In this document: positions 50,901 through 59,421 of the stretch, one piece after another
How positions within the stretch are numbered: the first letter of the stretch is position 1
How the letters are laid out: each line of letters starts with the position of its first letter
Source of the DNA: Thermaurantiacus tibetensis
GTDB taxonomy: Bacteria > Pseudomonadota > Alphaproteobacteria > Sphingomonadales > Sphingomonadaceae
NCBI RefSeq assembly: GCF_015354055.1
Contig: NZ_JACHTM010000002.1
Span: forward strand, 372,001-436,000
Direction of reading: 5' to 3'
DNA: 64,000 nucleotides
Notes under the pieces: model-generated
Databases searched by the model: none
Told to the model about the DNA's origin: nothing
What the model saw: the letters and a program-made list of their open reading frames with translations, nothing else
Translations under genes and position numbers: made by a program

Positions 50901-52493
50901 GTTCTGGCGGAAGAAGTGGCTCATGCAGCGCGGGTTGGCCGAGATGACGGCCAAGGGCGTGTCGTCGCCCATGGAGCCCACGGCTTCCTTCGCGTCCTCG
51001 ACCATGGGCGCGAGGATGAGCTCCATGTCCTCGAGCGTGAGCCCCGCGGCGACCTGCAGGCGGCGGAGCCGGTCGGCATCGAGCCGGGGAGCGTGGACCA
51101 GCCCGCCCTCAGGCAGGGTGGAGGCGAAGTCGGTGAACTCGGCCACCCAGTCCGCGTAGGGGTGAAGCGCAGCAATCCGGTCGACGAGGTCACGGTGGCG
51201 GTAGAGCCGGCCCTCCTCGAGGTCGACCGCGATCATCTCGCCGGGCCCGAGCCGGCCCTTGGCGCGGATCCGGTCCTCAGGGAGCAGCACCATCCCGGTC
51301 TCGGAGCCGACGACGAGGAGACCGTCCTCGGTCTCGACGGTGCGCATGGGGCGGAGCGCGTTCCTGTCCATGCCGGCCACCACCCAGCGGCCGTCGGTCA
51401 TGGCGAGCGCGGCCGGGCCGTCCCATGGCTCCATGACGCTTGCGAACCAGGCGTACATGGCGCGGTGGGCCTCCGGCATGTCGGCATCATTGCCCCAGGC
51501 CTCGGGCACCAGCATGGCCTTGGCCTCGGGCGCCGAGCGGCCGGCGCGCACGAGGGCCTCGAACACGGCGTCGAGCGCAGCCGTGTCGGAGGCGCCGGCG
51601 GGGATGAGCGGCTTGATGTCTTCCGAGGCGTCGCCGAAATTGTCGGCGGCCATCTTGATCTCGTGGCTCTTCATCCAGTTGCGGTTGCCGCGGATGGTGT
51701 TGATCTCGCCATTGTGGGCGAGGCAGCGGAACGGCTGGGCGAGCCACCACTGGGGGAAGGTGTTGGTGGAATAGCGCTGGTGGTAGATGGCGAACCGGCT
51801 CTCGAAGCGCGGGTCGAGAAGGTCGGGGTAGAAGGCCGACAGGCTCTCGGCGAGAAACAGGCCCTTGTAGATGACCGACCGGCACGAGAGCGAGCAGATG
51901 TAGAAGCCCTGGATCTGGGCCTCGACGATGCGCCGCTCGATCCGGCGCCTGAGGATGTAAAGCTGCTTCTCGAACGCCTCGCGGCCGGCGGCGCTCGTGT
52001 CCTCCGGGCCGGCAATCAGGATCTGCTCGATCTCGGGGCGGGTCTCGGCAGCCTTGCGGCCGATGACCGAGACGTCGACCGGCACCTGCCGCCAGCCGTA
52101 GATGGCGTGGCCGCCTGCGATGATCTCGGCCTCGACGATGGTGCGGCAGGTCTCCTGCGCGGCGAGATCGGTGCGGGGGAGGAAGACCATGCCGACGGCC
52201 GTGAGGCCCGGCCGGAGCTTCTGCCCGGCGCGTGCCACGCAGTCGTGGAAGAAGGCGACCGGAAGGTCGAGGTGGATGCCCGCGCCATCCCCGGTCTTGC
52301 CGTCGGCATCGACCGCACCCCGGTGCCACACGGCCTTCAGGGCCTCGATGCCCGCCTCGACGACGCGGCGGCTGGGCCTTCCGTCGATGGCGGCAACGAG
52401 GCCCACGCCGCAGGCATCGCCCTCGAACTCCGGACGGTACATGCCGGTCTCGGCCAGGAGGCGGCGGGCGGCTTCGAGGGACGGATCGAACAT
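47958..52493 (-). CDS. gltB: Glutamate synthase (NADPH), large subunit
   Basis: A 1511-aa ammonia-assimilation enzyme making glutamate from 2-oxoglutarate and glutamine with GltD. The N-terminal glutaminase nucleophile Cys28 is in GDACGVGLVA, implying a short propeptide. The synthase domain has the FMN region (KPGEGGQLPGFKV, SGHVGGTGASPQTSIKYAG) and the 3Fe-4S cysteine segment MVRQCHSNTCPVGVCTQ near residue 1150. The C-terminal beta-helix (GANGCEYMTGGTAVILGPVG) is complete. I chose the ATG at 52491-52493. Last gene of gltD-DUF2059-gltB. Confidence 0.97.
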   Translation of the reverse strand: MFDPSLEAARRLLAETGMYRPEFEGDACGVGLVAAIDGRPSRRVVEAGIEALKAVWHRGAVDADGKTGDGAGIHLDLPVAFFHDCVARAGQKLRPGLTAVGMVFLPRTDLAAQETCRTIVEAEIIAGGHAIYGWRQVPVDVSVIGRKAAETRPEIEQILIAGPEDTSAAGREAFEKQLYILRRRIERRIVEAQIQGFYICSLSCRSVIYKGLFLAESLSAFYPDLLDPRFESRFAIYHQRYSTNTFPQWWLAQPFRCLAHNGEINTIRGNRNWMKSHEIKMAADNFGDASEDIKPLIPAGASDTAALDAVFEALVRAGRSAPEAKAMLVPEAWGNDADMPEAHRAMYAWFASVMEPWDGPAALAMTDGRWVVAGMDRNALRPMRTVETEDGLLVVGSETGMVLLPEDRIRAKGRLGPGEMIAVDLEEGRLYRHRDLVDRIAALHPYADWVAEFTDFASTLPEGGLVHAPRLDADRLRRLQVAAGLTLEDMELILAPMVEDAKEAVGSMGDDTPLAVISANPRCMSHFFRQNFSQVTNPPIDSLRERRVMSLKTRFGNHGNILDCENGQPGVMVLESPVLLNAEWDHLRRHFGSSAQEIDCTFEVADGPAGLRAAIARVRAEAEEAVRRGKSQLFLTDEHQSPSRAGITMILAAAAVHTHLVRRGLRTFASINVRSAECLDTHYFAVLIGIGATTVNAWLAEEAIHARHAKGLFGTRPIAECLERYRTAINDGLLKIMAKMGIAVISSYRGGYNFEAVGLSRALVEDFFPGMPSKISGEGFASLFQSARDRHALAFRAGVATLPVGGLYRYRAGGEPHAWEAPLIHTLQEAVATDSYSLFRRFSEGVRKLPPIYLRDLLDFRPTRPPLPVDAVESITSIRKRFVTPGMSLGALSPEAHETLAIAMNRIGAKAVSGEGGEDSARFRPYPNGDNANSTVKQIASGRFGVTAEYLNAATEIEIKIAQGAKPGEGGQLPGFKVTEMIARLRHSTPGVSLISPPPHHDIYSIEDLAQLIYDLKQVNPEARVCVKLVSQAGIGTVAAGVAKAHADVILVSGHVGGTGASPQTSIKYAGTPWEMGLTEVNQVLTLNGLRHRVRLRVDGGLKTGRDIVIAAILGAEEFGIGTLSLVAMGCIMVRQCHSNTCPVGVCTQDEALRARFRGTPEKVVNLMSFIAEETRDILASLGMRSLDEVIGRTELLTQVSRGAEHLDDLDLNPILAKVDAPDHLRTPPAGFTRNPVPDSLDAEILKDAQPLFERGERMQLTYTVRNTHRAVGTRLSAEITRRFGMTGLAPGHIAVRLRGSAGQSLGAFAVQGVKLEVFGDANDYVGKGLSGATIVVRPMVSSPLATNANAIIGNTCLYGATAGELFAAGQAGERFAVRNSGATTVVEGCGANGCEYMTGGTAVILGPVGANFAAGMTGGMAFVLDTDGSFERRVNPDSVVWQRLASAHWEEVVKGLVARHVAETGSRYAEGLLLDWAGTRARLWQVCPKEMVARLAHPLSQPAPALAAAE

Positions 52494-52542
52494 CGGCAGG
52501 GCCTTCAGGCAAGCGGGCGGGCGGGCATGGGCAGGGCGGACC

Positions 52543-53121
52543 TCACTTGGGCTTCGCCTGCTCGGGGAAGAGCTTGCGCAGCTCGGCGTCCATCTTGGGC
52601 GCGAGCGCCTGCTGCGCCGAGGCAAGGCGCGCGCCGAACTGCTGGGCCATCTGCTTGTTCACCTCGGCCTGGAGCTGGGGCTGGAGGCGGAGCAGCTTCT
52701 GGCCCGCGGGCGTCCGGTAGAAGGCGGTGATGGCGGCAAGCTCGGCGGGCGTGAAGGCGGCGGCATAGGCCGCAATGGTGGCCTTGCGGGTGGCCGGCAC
52801 CATCTCGCGCATGATGGGCCCTACGGCATCGGCCTGCATGGCCCCGATCCGGGCGATGCCCTGGTTGAAGGCGGGCTGGTTCTTGGCCGCCTCCATCTGG
52901 AAGCGCGGGTTGCCGGCGAGCATGGCGCGCACGGCTGCGCCTTTGCGCATCTCGCCGAGCTGGGCCTCGAGCTGCTGCTGGGCCTGGGCGAGCGGCGAGA
53001 TGAGGTCGACGAGCGCGGTGGCGGCGGCGGTCGCATCCTGCGCGGCGGCAGGCGCCGGCACGGCAACGGGCGCAACCAAGACGGCGGCAAGCGCCGCGAC
53101 AGGGAGGGTGCGGGAGGTCAT
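52543..53121 (-). CDS. Exported DUF2059-family protein
   Basis: A 192-aa protein. A signal peptide ends near residue 28 (VPAPAAAQ), followed by an all-helical region with MREMVPATRKATIAAYAAAFTPAELAAITAFYRTPAG, the DUF2059 core. Function is unknown. The ATG shares one base with the gltD stop, and the gene ends 49 bp before gltB, so an exported protein sits inside the glutamate synthase operon. Family members are widespread in proteobacteria, but no role in nitrogen assimilation is established. Confidence 0.85.
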   Translation of the reverse strand: MTSRTLPVAALAAVLVAPVAVPAPAAAQDATAAATALVDLISPLAQAQQQLEAQLGEMRKGAAVRAMLAGNPRFQMEAAKNQPAFNQGIARIGAMQADAVGPIMREMVPATRKATIAAYAAAFTPAELAAITAFYRTPAGQKLLRLQPQLQAEVNKQMAQQFGARLASAQQALAPKMDAELRKLFPEQAKPK

Positions 53122-54572
53122 CAGGCAGCTTCCTTCGCGCCGCGGGATGCAGCGGCAGCCAGATACTGCGCGATTTCGGCCGCCGCGTCACGCGCCTCGC
53201 GCATCGCCCAGACGACGAGGCTGGCACCGCGCACGATGTCGCCGGCAGCGAACACGCCCGGCAGGCTGGTCGCGAAGCCACCCGAGGTGCGGATGGTCCC
53301 CCAGCGGGTGACGGCAAGCTCGGGCTCGGCGAAGGCGGCCGGCAGGTCCTCGGCGTCGAAGCCGAGCGCCTCGATCACGAGATCGGCGGGCAGGGTGAAG
53401 ACGGCTCCCGGCTCGGGCTCGGGGGCGCGGCGGCCCGAGACGTCGGCAGCGCCAAGGCGCATGCGCTGCGCGCGGACCGCCCGGACCGGGCCGTCCGCGC
53501 CCTCGCCCTCGAAGGCGAGCGGCGCGGCAAGCCACTGGAAGACCACGCCCTCTTCCTCGGCATGCGCGACCTCGCGGGCCGAGCCGGGCATGTTCGCCCG
53601 GTCCCGGCGGTAGAGGCACGTGACCGAGGCAGCGCCCTGGCGCACGGCGGTGCGCACGCAGTCCATCGCGGTGTCGCCGCCGCCCACCACCACCACGCGC
53701 CGACCGCGGGCGTCGAGTTCGCCCGAGTCGAAGCGCGGCACGGCATCGCCCAGCCCCTTGCGGTTGGAAGCGATGAGATAGTCGAGCGCCTTCACCACCC
53801 CCGGCCGCCCGGCGCCCGGAACGCCCGCCTCGCGGGCCCGGTAGACGCCGGTTGCGACGAGGACGGCATCGTGGCGGGCGCGGAGCGTCTCGAAGGCGAT
53901 GTCGCGGCCGACCTCGGTTCCGAGGTGGAAGCGGACGCCGCCCGCCTCGAGCCGGGCAACCCGGCGCATCACCACCTCCTTCTCCAGCTTGAAGCCCGGG
54001 ATGCCGTAGGTGAGGAGGCCGCCGGCGCGGTCGTGGCGGTCGTAGACGTGAATGGCGTGGCCCTCGCGGCGCAGCAGCTCGGCGGCCGTGAGGCCGGCAG
54101 GCCCGGCGCCGATGATCCCGACCGACTGGCCGGTGGCCGGGCCCGGCACGAGGGGCGCGACCCAGCCCCTCTCCCAGGCGGTGTCGGTCAGGAACTTCTC
54201 GACCGCGCCGATGGTGACGGCGCCGTGGCCGGACTGCTCGATGACGCAGCTGCCCTCGCACAGCCGGTCCTGCGGGCAGATGCGGCCGCAGACCTCGGGC
54301 ATGGTCGAGGTGGCGGCGGAGAGCTCGTAGGCCTCCTGAAGCCGGCCTTCGGCGGCCAGCATGAGCCAGTCGGGAATGTTGTTGTGGAGCGGGCAATGGA
54401 CCTGGCAGAAGGGGACGCCGCACTGCGAGCAGCGCGCGGCCTGCGCCTCCGCCTCGGGTTCCGGCCAGGGCGCGCTGATCTCGGCGAAGTCATGGGTGCG
54501 CTCGGCCGCCGGCCGCTTGGCAGGACCGGCCGCGGGCCGGTGGACGAAGGCGAGCATGGGCGTGTCTGCCAT
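53121..54572 (-). CDS. gltD: Glutamate synthase (NADPH), small subunit
   Basis: A 483-aa flavoprotein passing NADPH electrons to GltB. The N-terminal cysteine-rich region (CSQCGVPFCQVHCPLHNNIP, then CGRICPQDRLCEGSC) binds 4Fe-4S clusters. FAD and NADPH Rossmann motifs are VGIIGAGPAGLTAAELL and VVVVGGGDTAMDCVRTA. The end FAAGDIVRGASLVVWAMREA is typical. I chose the ATG at 54570-54572. It is first in the operon; a possible operator lies upstream at 54636-54654. Confidence 0.96.
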   Translation of the reverse strand: MADTPMLAFVHRPAAGPAKRPAAERTHDFAEISAPWPEPEAEAQAARCSQCGVPFCQVHCPLHNNIPDWLMLAAEGRLQEAYELSAATSTMPEVCGRICPQDRLCEGSCVIEQSGHGAVTIGAVEKFLTDTAWERGWVAPLVPGPATGQSVGIIGAGPAGLTAAELLRREGHAIHVYDRHDRAGGLLTYGIPGFKLEKEVVMRRVARLEAGGVRFHLGTEVGRDIAFETLRARHDAVLVATGVYRAREAGVPGAGRPGVVKALDYLIASNRKGLGDAVPRFDSGELDARGRRVVVVGGGDTAMDCVRTAVRQGAASVTCLYRRDRANMPGSAREVAHAEEEGVVFQWLAAPLAFEGEGADGPVRAVRAQRMRLGAADVSGRRAPEPEPGAVFTLPADLVIEALGFDAEDLPAAFAEPELAVTRWGTIRTSGGFATSLPGVFAAGDIVRGASLVVWAMREARDAAAEIAQYLAAAASRGAKEAA

Positions 54573-54635
54573 GGCGGGGACCCCTTGCGGACGGACGCGC
54601 TCCCTAGCAGCCACGCGCGCCGCAGGCTACCCCAT

Positions 54636-54654
54636 AGGTCATATGTGCTGACCT
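54636..54654. promoter_or_regulatory. Inverted repeat upstream of gltD
   Basis: AGGTCA (54636-54641) and TGACCT (54649-54654) flank seven bases. The site is about 65 bp before the gltD ATG, in a locally AT-richer patch, and could be a dimeric-regulator operator or part of the promoter. No known regulator can be assigned. Confidence 0.35.
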
Positions 54655-54725
54655 TTCTATGCGAGGCGCCGAGCCTCCGCGTCGACGACCGGTTGCGCGG
54701 TGCGCATTTTCGTCCCGTTCCGGAC

Positions 54726-55532
54726 CTACCTGGCCCAGAGCCAGACCAGCGCGAGGGTGCCGAGCGCAATCCGGTACCAGGCGAAGGGCGCAAAGCCGTG
54801 GCGGCTGACGAAGCCGACGAGCGAGCGGACCACCATGAGCGCAGCGAGGAAGGCGGTTGCGAAGCCGATGGCAATCAGGCCCAGATCATCGAGCGAGAGG
54901 CGCTCGCGCTCCTTCCACAGCGCGTAGACGGTGGCGCCCAGCATGGTGGGAACGGCGAGGAAAAAGCTGTATTCGGCAGCGGTGCGGCGGTCGAGGCCCA
55001 TGAGGAGGCCGCCCATGATGGTCGCGCCCGAGCGCGAGACGCCAGGCACCATGGCGAGGCACTGGACGAGCCCGACCCCGGCGGCAAGGCCGGCCGGCAT
55101 GGTCTCGACCGAGGTCGCGCGCACCGTCTTCACCAGCCGCTCGATCATGAGGATGGCGAGCCCGCCGAGGATGAGGGCAACCGCGACCACCTCCGGGTTC
55201 TCGAGCAGCGCGCGGATCCCGTCATAGGCGAGGACGCCGATGACGACCGCAGGCGCGAAGCCGAGGAGGATGTTGCGGGTGAAGGCGACGGCGCCGCGCT
55301 GGAGCGACAGCAGGCCGACCGCCACGCCCCAGAAGCGACCCCAGTAGGTGAGGATGACGGCGAGGATGGCACCGAACTGGATGGCGACCTTGAAGGCGAC
55401 CGAACCCTCGCCGGTGAAGCCGAGGAGCTCGGAGGCAAGGATGAGATGGCCGGTCGAGGAGACGGGGAGGAACTCGGTCAGCCCCTCGAGAATGCCGAGG
55501 AGGATGGCCTGGAGAAGCGGGCTCAGCTCCAC
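54726..55532 (-). CDS. uppP: Undecaprenyl-diphosphate phosphatase
   Basis: A 268-aa integral membrane enzyme recycling the lipid carrier for peptidoglycan synthesis. Both catalytic motifs are present: EGLTEFLPVSSTGHLILA near residues 14-31 and PGVSRSGATIMGGLL near residue 165. About eight hydrophobic helices. The start is GTG at 55530-55532, giving VELSPLLQAILLG as in homologues, and overlaps the NDUFA9-like gene by 10 bases. Confidence 0.95.
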   Translation of the reverse strand: MELSPLLQAILLGILEGLTEFLPVSSTGHLILASELLGFTGEGSVAFKVAIQFGAILAVILTYWGRFWGVAVGLLSLQRGAVAFTRNILLGFAPAVVIGVLAYDGIRALLENPEVVAVALILGGLAILMIERLVKTVRATSVETMPAGLAAGVGLVQCLAMVPGVSRSGATIMGGLLMGLDRRTAAEYSFFLAVPTMLGATVYALWKERERLSLDDLGLIAIGFATAFLAALMVVRSLVGFVSRHGFAPFAWYRIALGTLALVWLWAR

Positions 55533-56497
55533 GCGGCAGAATCCGGCCGGGGGCGGCCGAAGCGGCCGCCCGGGCGGTAGCGCTCGAGCCACTGCGGCGC
55601 CGCAGCCGCAAGGGCCGTGGGTGTGATGCCGAGCTCGGGGAGCCCGGGGAGCGAGGGGTCTGCCACGTTGTCGCGACCGAGCATCTTGTACTGGTCCATG
55701 GTGAGCGGCGCGCCGGGCAGCCAGCCGAAGCTGGCGATGAGACGGGCGACGGCATCCGGCACTTCGACGAACGGCTTGGCATGGCCGGTGGCACGCGCGA
55801 GGAAACGAAGGATCTCGCGCATGGTCATGATGTCGGGCCCGCCGAGCTCGTAGGTCTCGCCCGAAGGAGCCGGCACCAGGCCCTCGAACTGGCGGTCGAG
55901 CGCGGCGATGATGGCATCGGCCACGTCGACCACGTAGACGGGCTGGAAGCGGGTGTCGCCGGCGATGACGGGCACCACGGGCGCGCTCGCGATGAGAGCG
56001 GCGAAGCGGTTGGTGAAGCCGTCGTCGGGGCCGAAGACGAGGCTCGGCCGCAGGATGGCGGCCGAGGGCATGGCGGCGCGGACCTGGCGCTCGCCCTCGG
56101 CCTTGCTGCGCCCGTAGGCCGAGGGCGAGGCGGGATCGGCGCCGATGGCCGAGACATGCGCATAGGCGCGCACGCCGGCGGCCGCGGCAGCGCGGGCGGC
56201 GGCACCCGCACCCTCGGCCTGAACGGCCTCGAAGCCGTAGCGGCCGGAAGGCGCGAGGATTCCGACTAGGTTCACCGCAGCATCCGCCCCCTCCATGGCA
56301 GAGGCAAGCGTGGGCGGATCAAGGAGGTCGGCGGCGCGGATCTCGATCTGGCCGACGTCGGCAAGCGGCTTCAGGCGCATGGCGCGCGCGCGGTTCCTGA
56401 CCGCGACGCGCAGCCGGTCGCCGCGGCGGGCGAGGCGCTCGACGAGGACGCGGCCGATGAACCCCGAACCGCCGACGATGGTGACGAGCCGCTGCAT
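55523..56497 (-). CDS. Complex I NDUFA9 subunit-family protein (atypical SDR)
   Basis: A 324-aa NAD(P)H-binding atypical short-chain dehydrogenase. The cofactor motif VTIVGGSGFIGRVL is at the N-terminus. SPSAYGRSKAEGERQV provides the YxxxK pair, and RPSLVFGPDDGFTNRFA and QPVYVVDVADAIIAAL are typical. Alphaproteobacterial members resemble the NDUFA9 accessory subunit of mitochondrial complex I. I chose the ATG at 56495-56497. It is upstream of and overlaps uppP. Confidence 0.93.
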   Translation of the reverse strand: MQRLVTIVGGSGFIGRVLVERLARRGDRLRVAVRNRARAMRLKPLADVGQIEIRAADLLDPPTLASAMEGADAAVNLVGILAPSGRYGFEAVQAEGAGAAARAAAAAGVRAYAHVSAIGADPASPSAYGRSKAEGERQVRAAMPSAAILRPSLVFGPDDGFTNRFAALIASAPVVPVIAGDTRFQPVYVVDVADAIIAALDRQFEGLVPAPSGETYELGGPDIMTMREILRFLARATGHAKPFVEVPDAVARLIASFGWLPGAPLTMDQYKMLGRDNVADPSLPGLPELGITPTALAAAAPQWLERYRPGGRFGRPRPDSAAWS

Positions 56498-56642
56498 GGA
56501 CGGGCTCCTAGCGGCGCGCCCTTCCCCCGGCAATCAGGGCGAGCGGTGGCAGGGCAGGCATGAGGGCGCGGGCGCGCCGTTGACGGGCCGGGGCGCGGAG
56601 GGTAGGCGTCGGCGCTCGCGGGCCGCGCGCCCGGCGCCCCTT

Positions 56643-56729
56643 GCCCAGGTGGCGGAATTGGTAGACGCGCTGGTTTCAGGTACCAGTGGCCTTGCGGCCG
56701 TGAAGGTTCGAGTCCTTTCCTGGGCACCA
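56643..56729 (+). tRNA. tRNA-Leu (anticodon CAG)
   Basis: The acceptor GCCCAGG pairs with CCTGGGC (56719-56725), discriminator A, and encoded CCA at 56727-56729. The anticodon stem CTGGT/ACCAG encloses TTCAGGT, giving anticodon CAG. The long variable arm fits leucine. The restriction-modification island begins right behind it, making its 3' end a candidate integration site. Confidence 0.96.
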
Positions 56730-56976
56730 GTTTTGTCTCATAAGCCGTTGCTGCCGCACAGCTTTGAGAAGCTGTCTCGGGCTTGCATCCACAATCCTTC
56801 TTATATCTGGCACGCCCGTGAATCGGTGAACGCATGGCAGGCCACGCTTCAGCGAGCGCCATCGTTCCCGGCCGACAACAGGACGCGACGGGCGGCAAAG
56901 CGAGCCCATCCCTGTCCAGCGCGCTAGCAAGCCTTGCCTTGCCGGTGTTCGCCAAGCTGGTAACAATCGGCGAAGA

Positions 56977-59421
56977 ATGGCGGCGCTCTCTGAACAGGAT
57001 ATCTGCACCCAGCGGATCACGCCAGCGTTGGTCGCCGCCGGATGGGATCTCGCTCTTCAGGTCCGGCAGGAAGTCTCCTTCACCAAGGGCCGGATCATTG
57101 TTCGCGGCAAGCTCGTCTCGCGCGGCAAGGGCAAGCGCGCCGACTATATCCTCTACATCAAGCCGAACATTCCCCTGGCCGTCATCGAAGCGAAGGACGG
57201 CAGCCATGCGGTCGGAGACGGGATCCAGCAGGCGCTCGACTATGCCGAAACTCTCGGCATCCCCTTCGCCTTTTCCTCCAACGGCGCGGGCTTCGTCTTT
57301 CACGACCGGACCATCGCCGAAGGGCCAAGGGAAAGAACGCTCGCAGCCGATGCTTTCCCGAGCCCCGCCCAACTCTGGCATCGCTACCGCATCTGGAAAG
57401 GGCTTACGGACGAAGCGGAAGCCATCGTCCTCCAGAACTATTTCGACGACGGGTCCGGCAAGGAGCCGCGCTACTATCAGGTGAGCGCCGTGAACGCCGC
57501 CGTCGAAGCCATCGCCAAGGGGCAGAAGCGAATCCTGCTGGTGATGGCGACCGGCACCGGCAAGACCTACACCGCCTTCCAGATCATCTGGCGCCTGTGG
57601 AAGGCCGGCGCGAAGAAGCGCATCCTGTTCCTGGCCGACCGCAATATCCTCGTCGACCAGACGATGGTGAACGACTTCAAGCCATTCGGCCCCGCAATGG
57701 CGAAGCTCTCGACCAGCGCCAAGACGATCGAGCGCGCCGATGGCACCACCACCGACTTGACCACCGCCGTGAGCCCTTCTCGGCTGATCGACACAAGCTA
57801 CGAAATCTATCTCGGCCTCTACCAGGCCATCACCGGGCCGGAGGACCGGCAGAAGCTCTACCGGGAGTTCTCCCCCGGGTTCTTCGACCTCATCGTGATC
57901 GACGAATGCCACCGCGGCAGCGCAGCCGAGGATTCCGCCTGGCGGGAAATCCTCGAATATTTCTCGGGCGCCACCCAGATCGGCCTGACGGCGACGCCCA
58001 AGGAAACCGAATATGCGTCCAACATCGCCTATTTCGGCAAGCCGGTCTTCAGCTACTCGCTGAAGCAGGGCATCCGCGATGGCTTTCTCGCTCCCTACAA
58101 GGTGATCAAGGTTCACATCGACCGCGACTTCGGCTACCGCCCCGAACAGGGCCAGCTCGATCGCGACGGCAATCCGGTCGAGGATCGCATCTACAACGTG
58201 AAGGATTTCGACCGCACCCTCGTGCTGGACGCGCGCACGAAGCTCGTCGCCGTCAAGGTCACCGAGTTCCTGAAGGAGAGCGGCGACCGGATGCAGAAGA
58301 CGATCATCTTCTGTGTCGACCAGGAACATGCGAGCCGGATGCGCCAGGCGCTTGTCAACGAGAACGCCGACCTCGTCGCCCAGAACAGCCGCTACGTGAT
58401 GCGCATCACCGGCGACGACCCCGATGGCCAGCGCGAGCTTGGCAACTTCATCGATCCCGAAAGCCCCTGGCCCGTCCTTGTCACCACCTCGCGGCTTCTT
58501 TCCACCGGCGTCGATGTGCAGACCTGCCGCCTGATCGTGCTCGACCGCGAGGTCGGCTCCATGACCGAGTTCAAGCAGATCGTCGGCCGCGGCACCCGCG
58601 TCCACGAAGACAGCCGCAAATTCTACTTCACCCTGATGGACTTCCGCGGCGCCACCAGCCATTTCGCCGACCCGGCCTTCGATGGGGAGCCGGTGCAGAT
58701 CTACGAACCCGGCCCCGGCGATCCCATGACCCCGCCCGATGCCGCGCCCTGGGCCGATGCCGACGATCCCGACGGCCCCATTCCTGCCGAACCCTCGCCA
58801 GACGAAGTGATCGTCGATGGCGAGGCTCCACCGATGCCCGACGGCACCGGCCGGCGCCCCAAGATCTATGTCGATGGCGTTTCCGCCACCATCGTCGCCG
58901 AGCGGGTCGAGTATCTTGACGAGAACGGCAGGCTCATCACCGAATCGCTCCGCGATTTCACCCGCCGTGCACTTCGCCGCCACTTCGCGAGCCTCGATGC
59001 CTTCCTCAAGCGCTGGAACGGCGAACAGCGCAAGCAGGCGCTCTTGGAAGAACTGGCGGCCGAAGGCCTTCCGCTCGACGCCATCGCCGCCGAACTCGGC
59101 AAGGATCTCGATCCCTTCGATCTCGTCTGCCACATCGCCTTCGACGCGAAACCCCTCACCCGCCGCGAGCGCGCCGAGCAGGTGAAGAAGCGGGACGCCT
59201 TCACCCGCCACGGCGAGCAGGCCCGCGCCGTGCTGGCGGCCCTCCTCGACAAATATGCCGACGAAGGCATCCTCACCCTCGACGATACCAACATCCTGCG
59301 CCTGGCGCCATTGAATGCGCTTGGCACACCGGTGCAGCTGGTGAAGGCGTTCGGCGGCCGCGCCGGCTTTGATTCCGCCGTCCGCGAGCTCCAGTCCCAG
59401 CTTTACGAAGAGGTCGCCTGA
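56977..59421 (+). CDS. hsdR: Type I restriction enzyme, R subunit (EcoEI-like)
   Basis: An 814-aa motor-nuclease subunit. The N-terminal nuclease shows the PD-(D/E)XK pattern with Asp56 (RADYILYIKP) and Glu71/Lys73 (VIEAKDG), plus Gln84-85. The SF2 helicase has Walker A MATGTGKT near residue 190, DECH near 309 and motif VI in VGRGTRVHED. A C-terminal region with EERV-type helices contacts HsdM. The 247 bp before it (56730-56976) show no other gene. Its stop is immediately followed by the hsdM ATG. Confidence 0.96.
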   Translation: MAALSEQDICTQRITPALVAAGWDLALQVRQEVSFTKGRIIVRGKLVSRGKGKRADYILYIKPNIPLAVIEAKDGSHAVGDGIQQALDYAETLGIPFAFSSNGAGFVFHDRTIAEGPRERTLAADAFPSPAQLWHRYRIWKGLTDEAEAIVLQNYFDDGSGKEPRYYQVSAVNAAVEAIAKGQKRILLVMATGTGKTYTAFQIIWRLWKAGAKKRILFLADRNILVDQTMVNDFKPFGPAMAKLSTSAKTIERADGTTTDLTTAVSPSRLIDTSYEIYLGLYQAITGPEDRQKLYREFSPGFFDLIVIDECHRGSAAEDSAWREILEYFSGATQIGLTATPKETEYASNIAYFGKPVFSYSLKQGIRDGFLAPYKVIKVHIDRDFGYRPEQGQLDRDGNPVEDRIYNVKDFDRTLVLDARTKLVAVKVTEFLKESGDRMQKTIIFCVDQEHASRMRQALVNENADLVAQNSRYVMRITGDDPDGQRELGNFIDPESPWPVLVTTSRLLSTGVDVQTCRLIVLDREVGSMTEFKQIVGRGTRVHEDSRKFYFTLMDFRGATSHFADPAFDGEPVQIYEPGPGDPMTPPDAAPWADADDPDGPIPAEPSPDEVIVDGEAPPMPDGTGRRPKIYVDGVSATIVAERVEYLDENGRLITESLRDFTRRALRRHFASLDAFLKRWNGEQRKQALLEELAAEGLPLDAIAAELGKDLDPFDLVCHIAFDAKPLTRRERAEQVKKRDAFTRHGEQARAVLAALLDKYADEGILTLDDTNILRLAPLNALGTPVQLVKAFGGRAGFDSAVRELQSQLYEEVA

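Noticed and set aside
49080-52730. A 1216-codon plus-strand frame opposite gltB.
   Set aside because: It is the complement of a gene with full GltB motifs; composition is Arg/Gly/Ala-rich with no domain.
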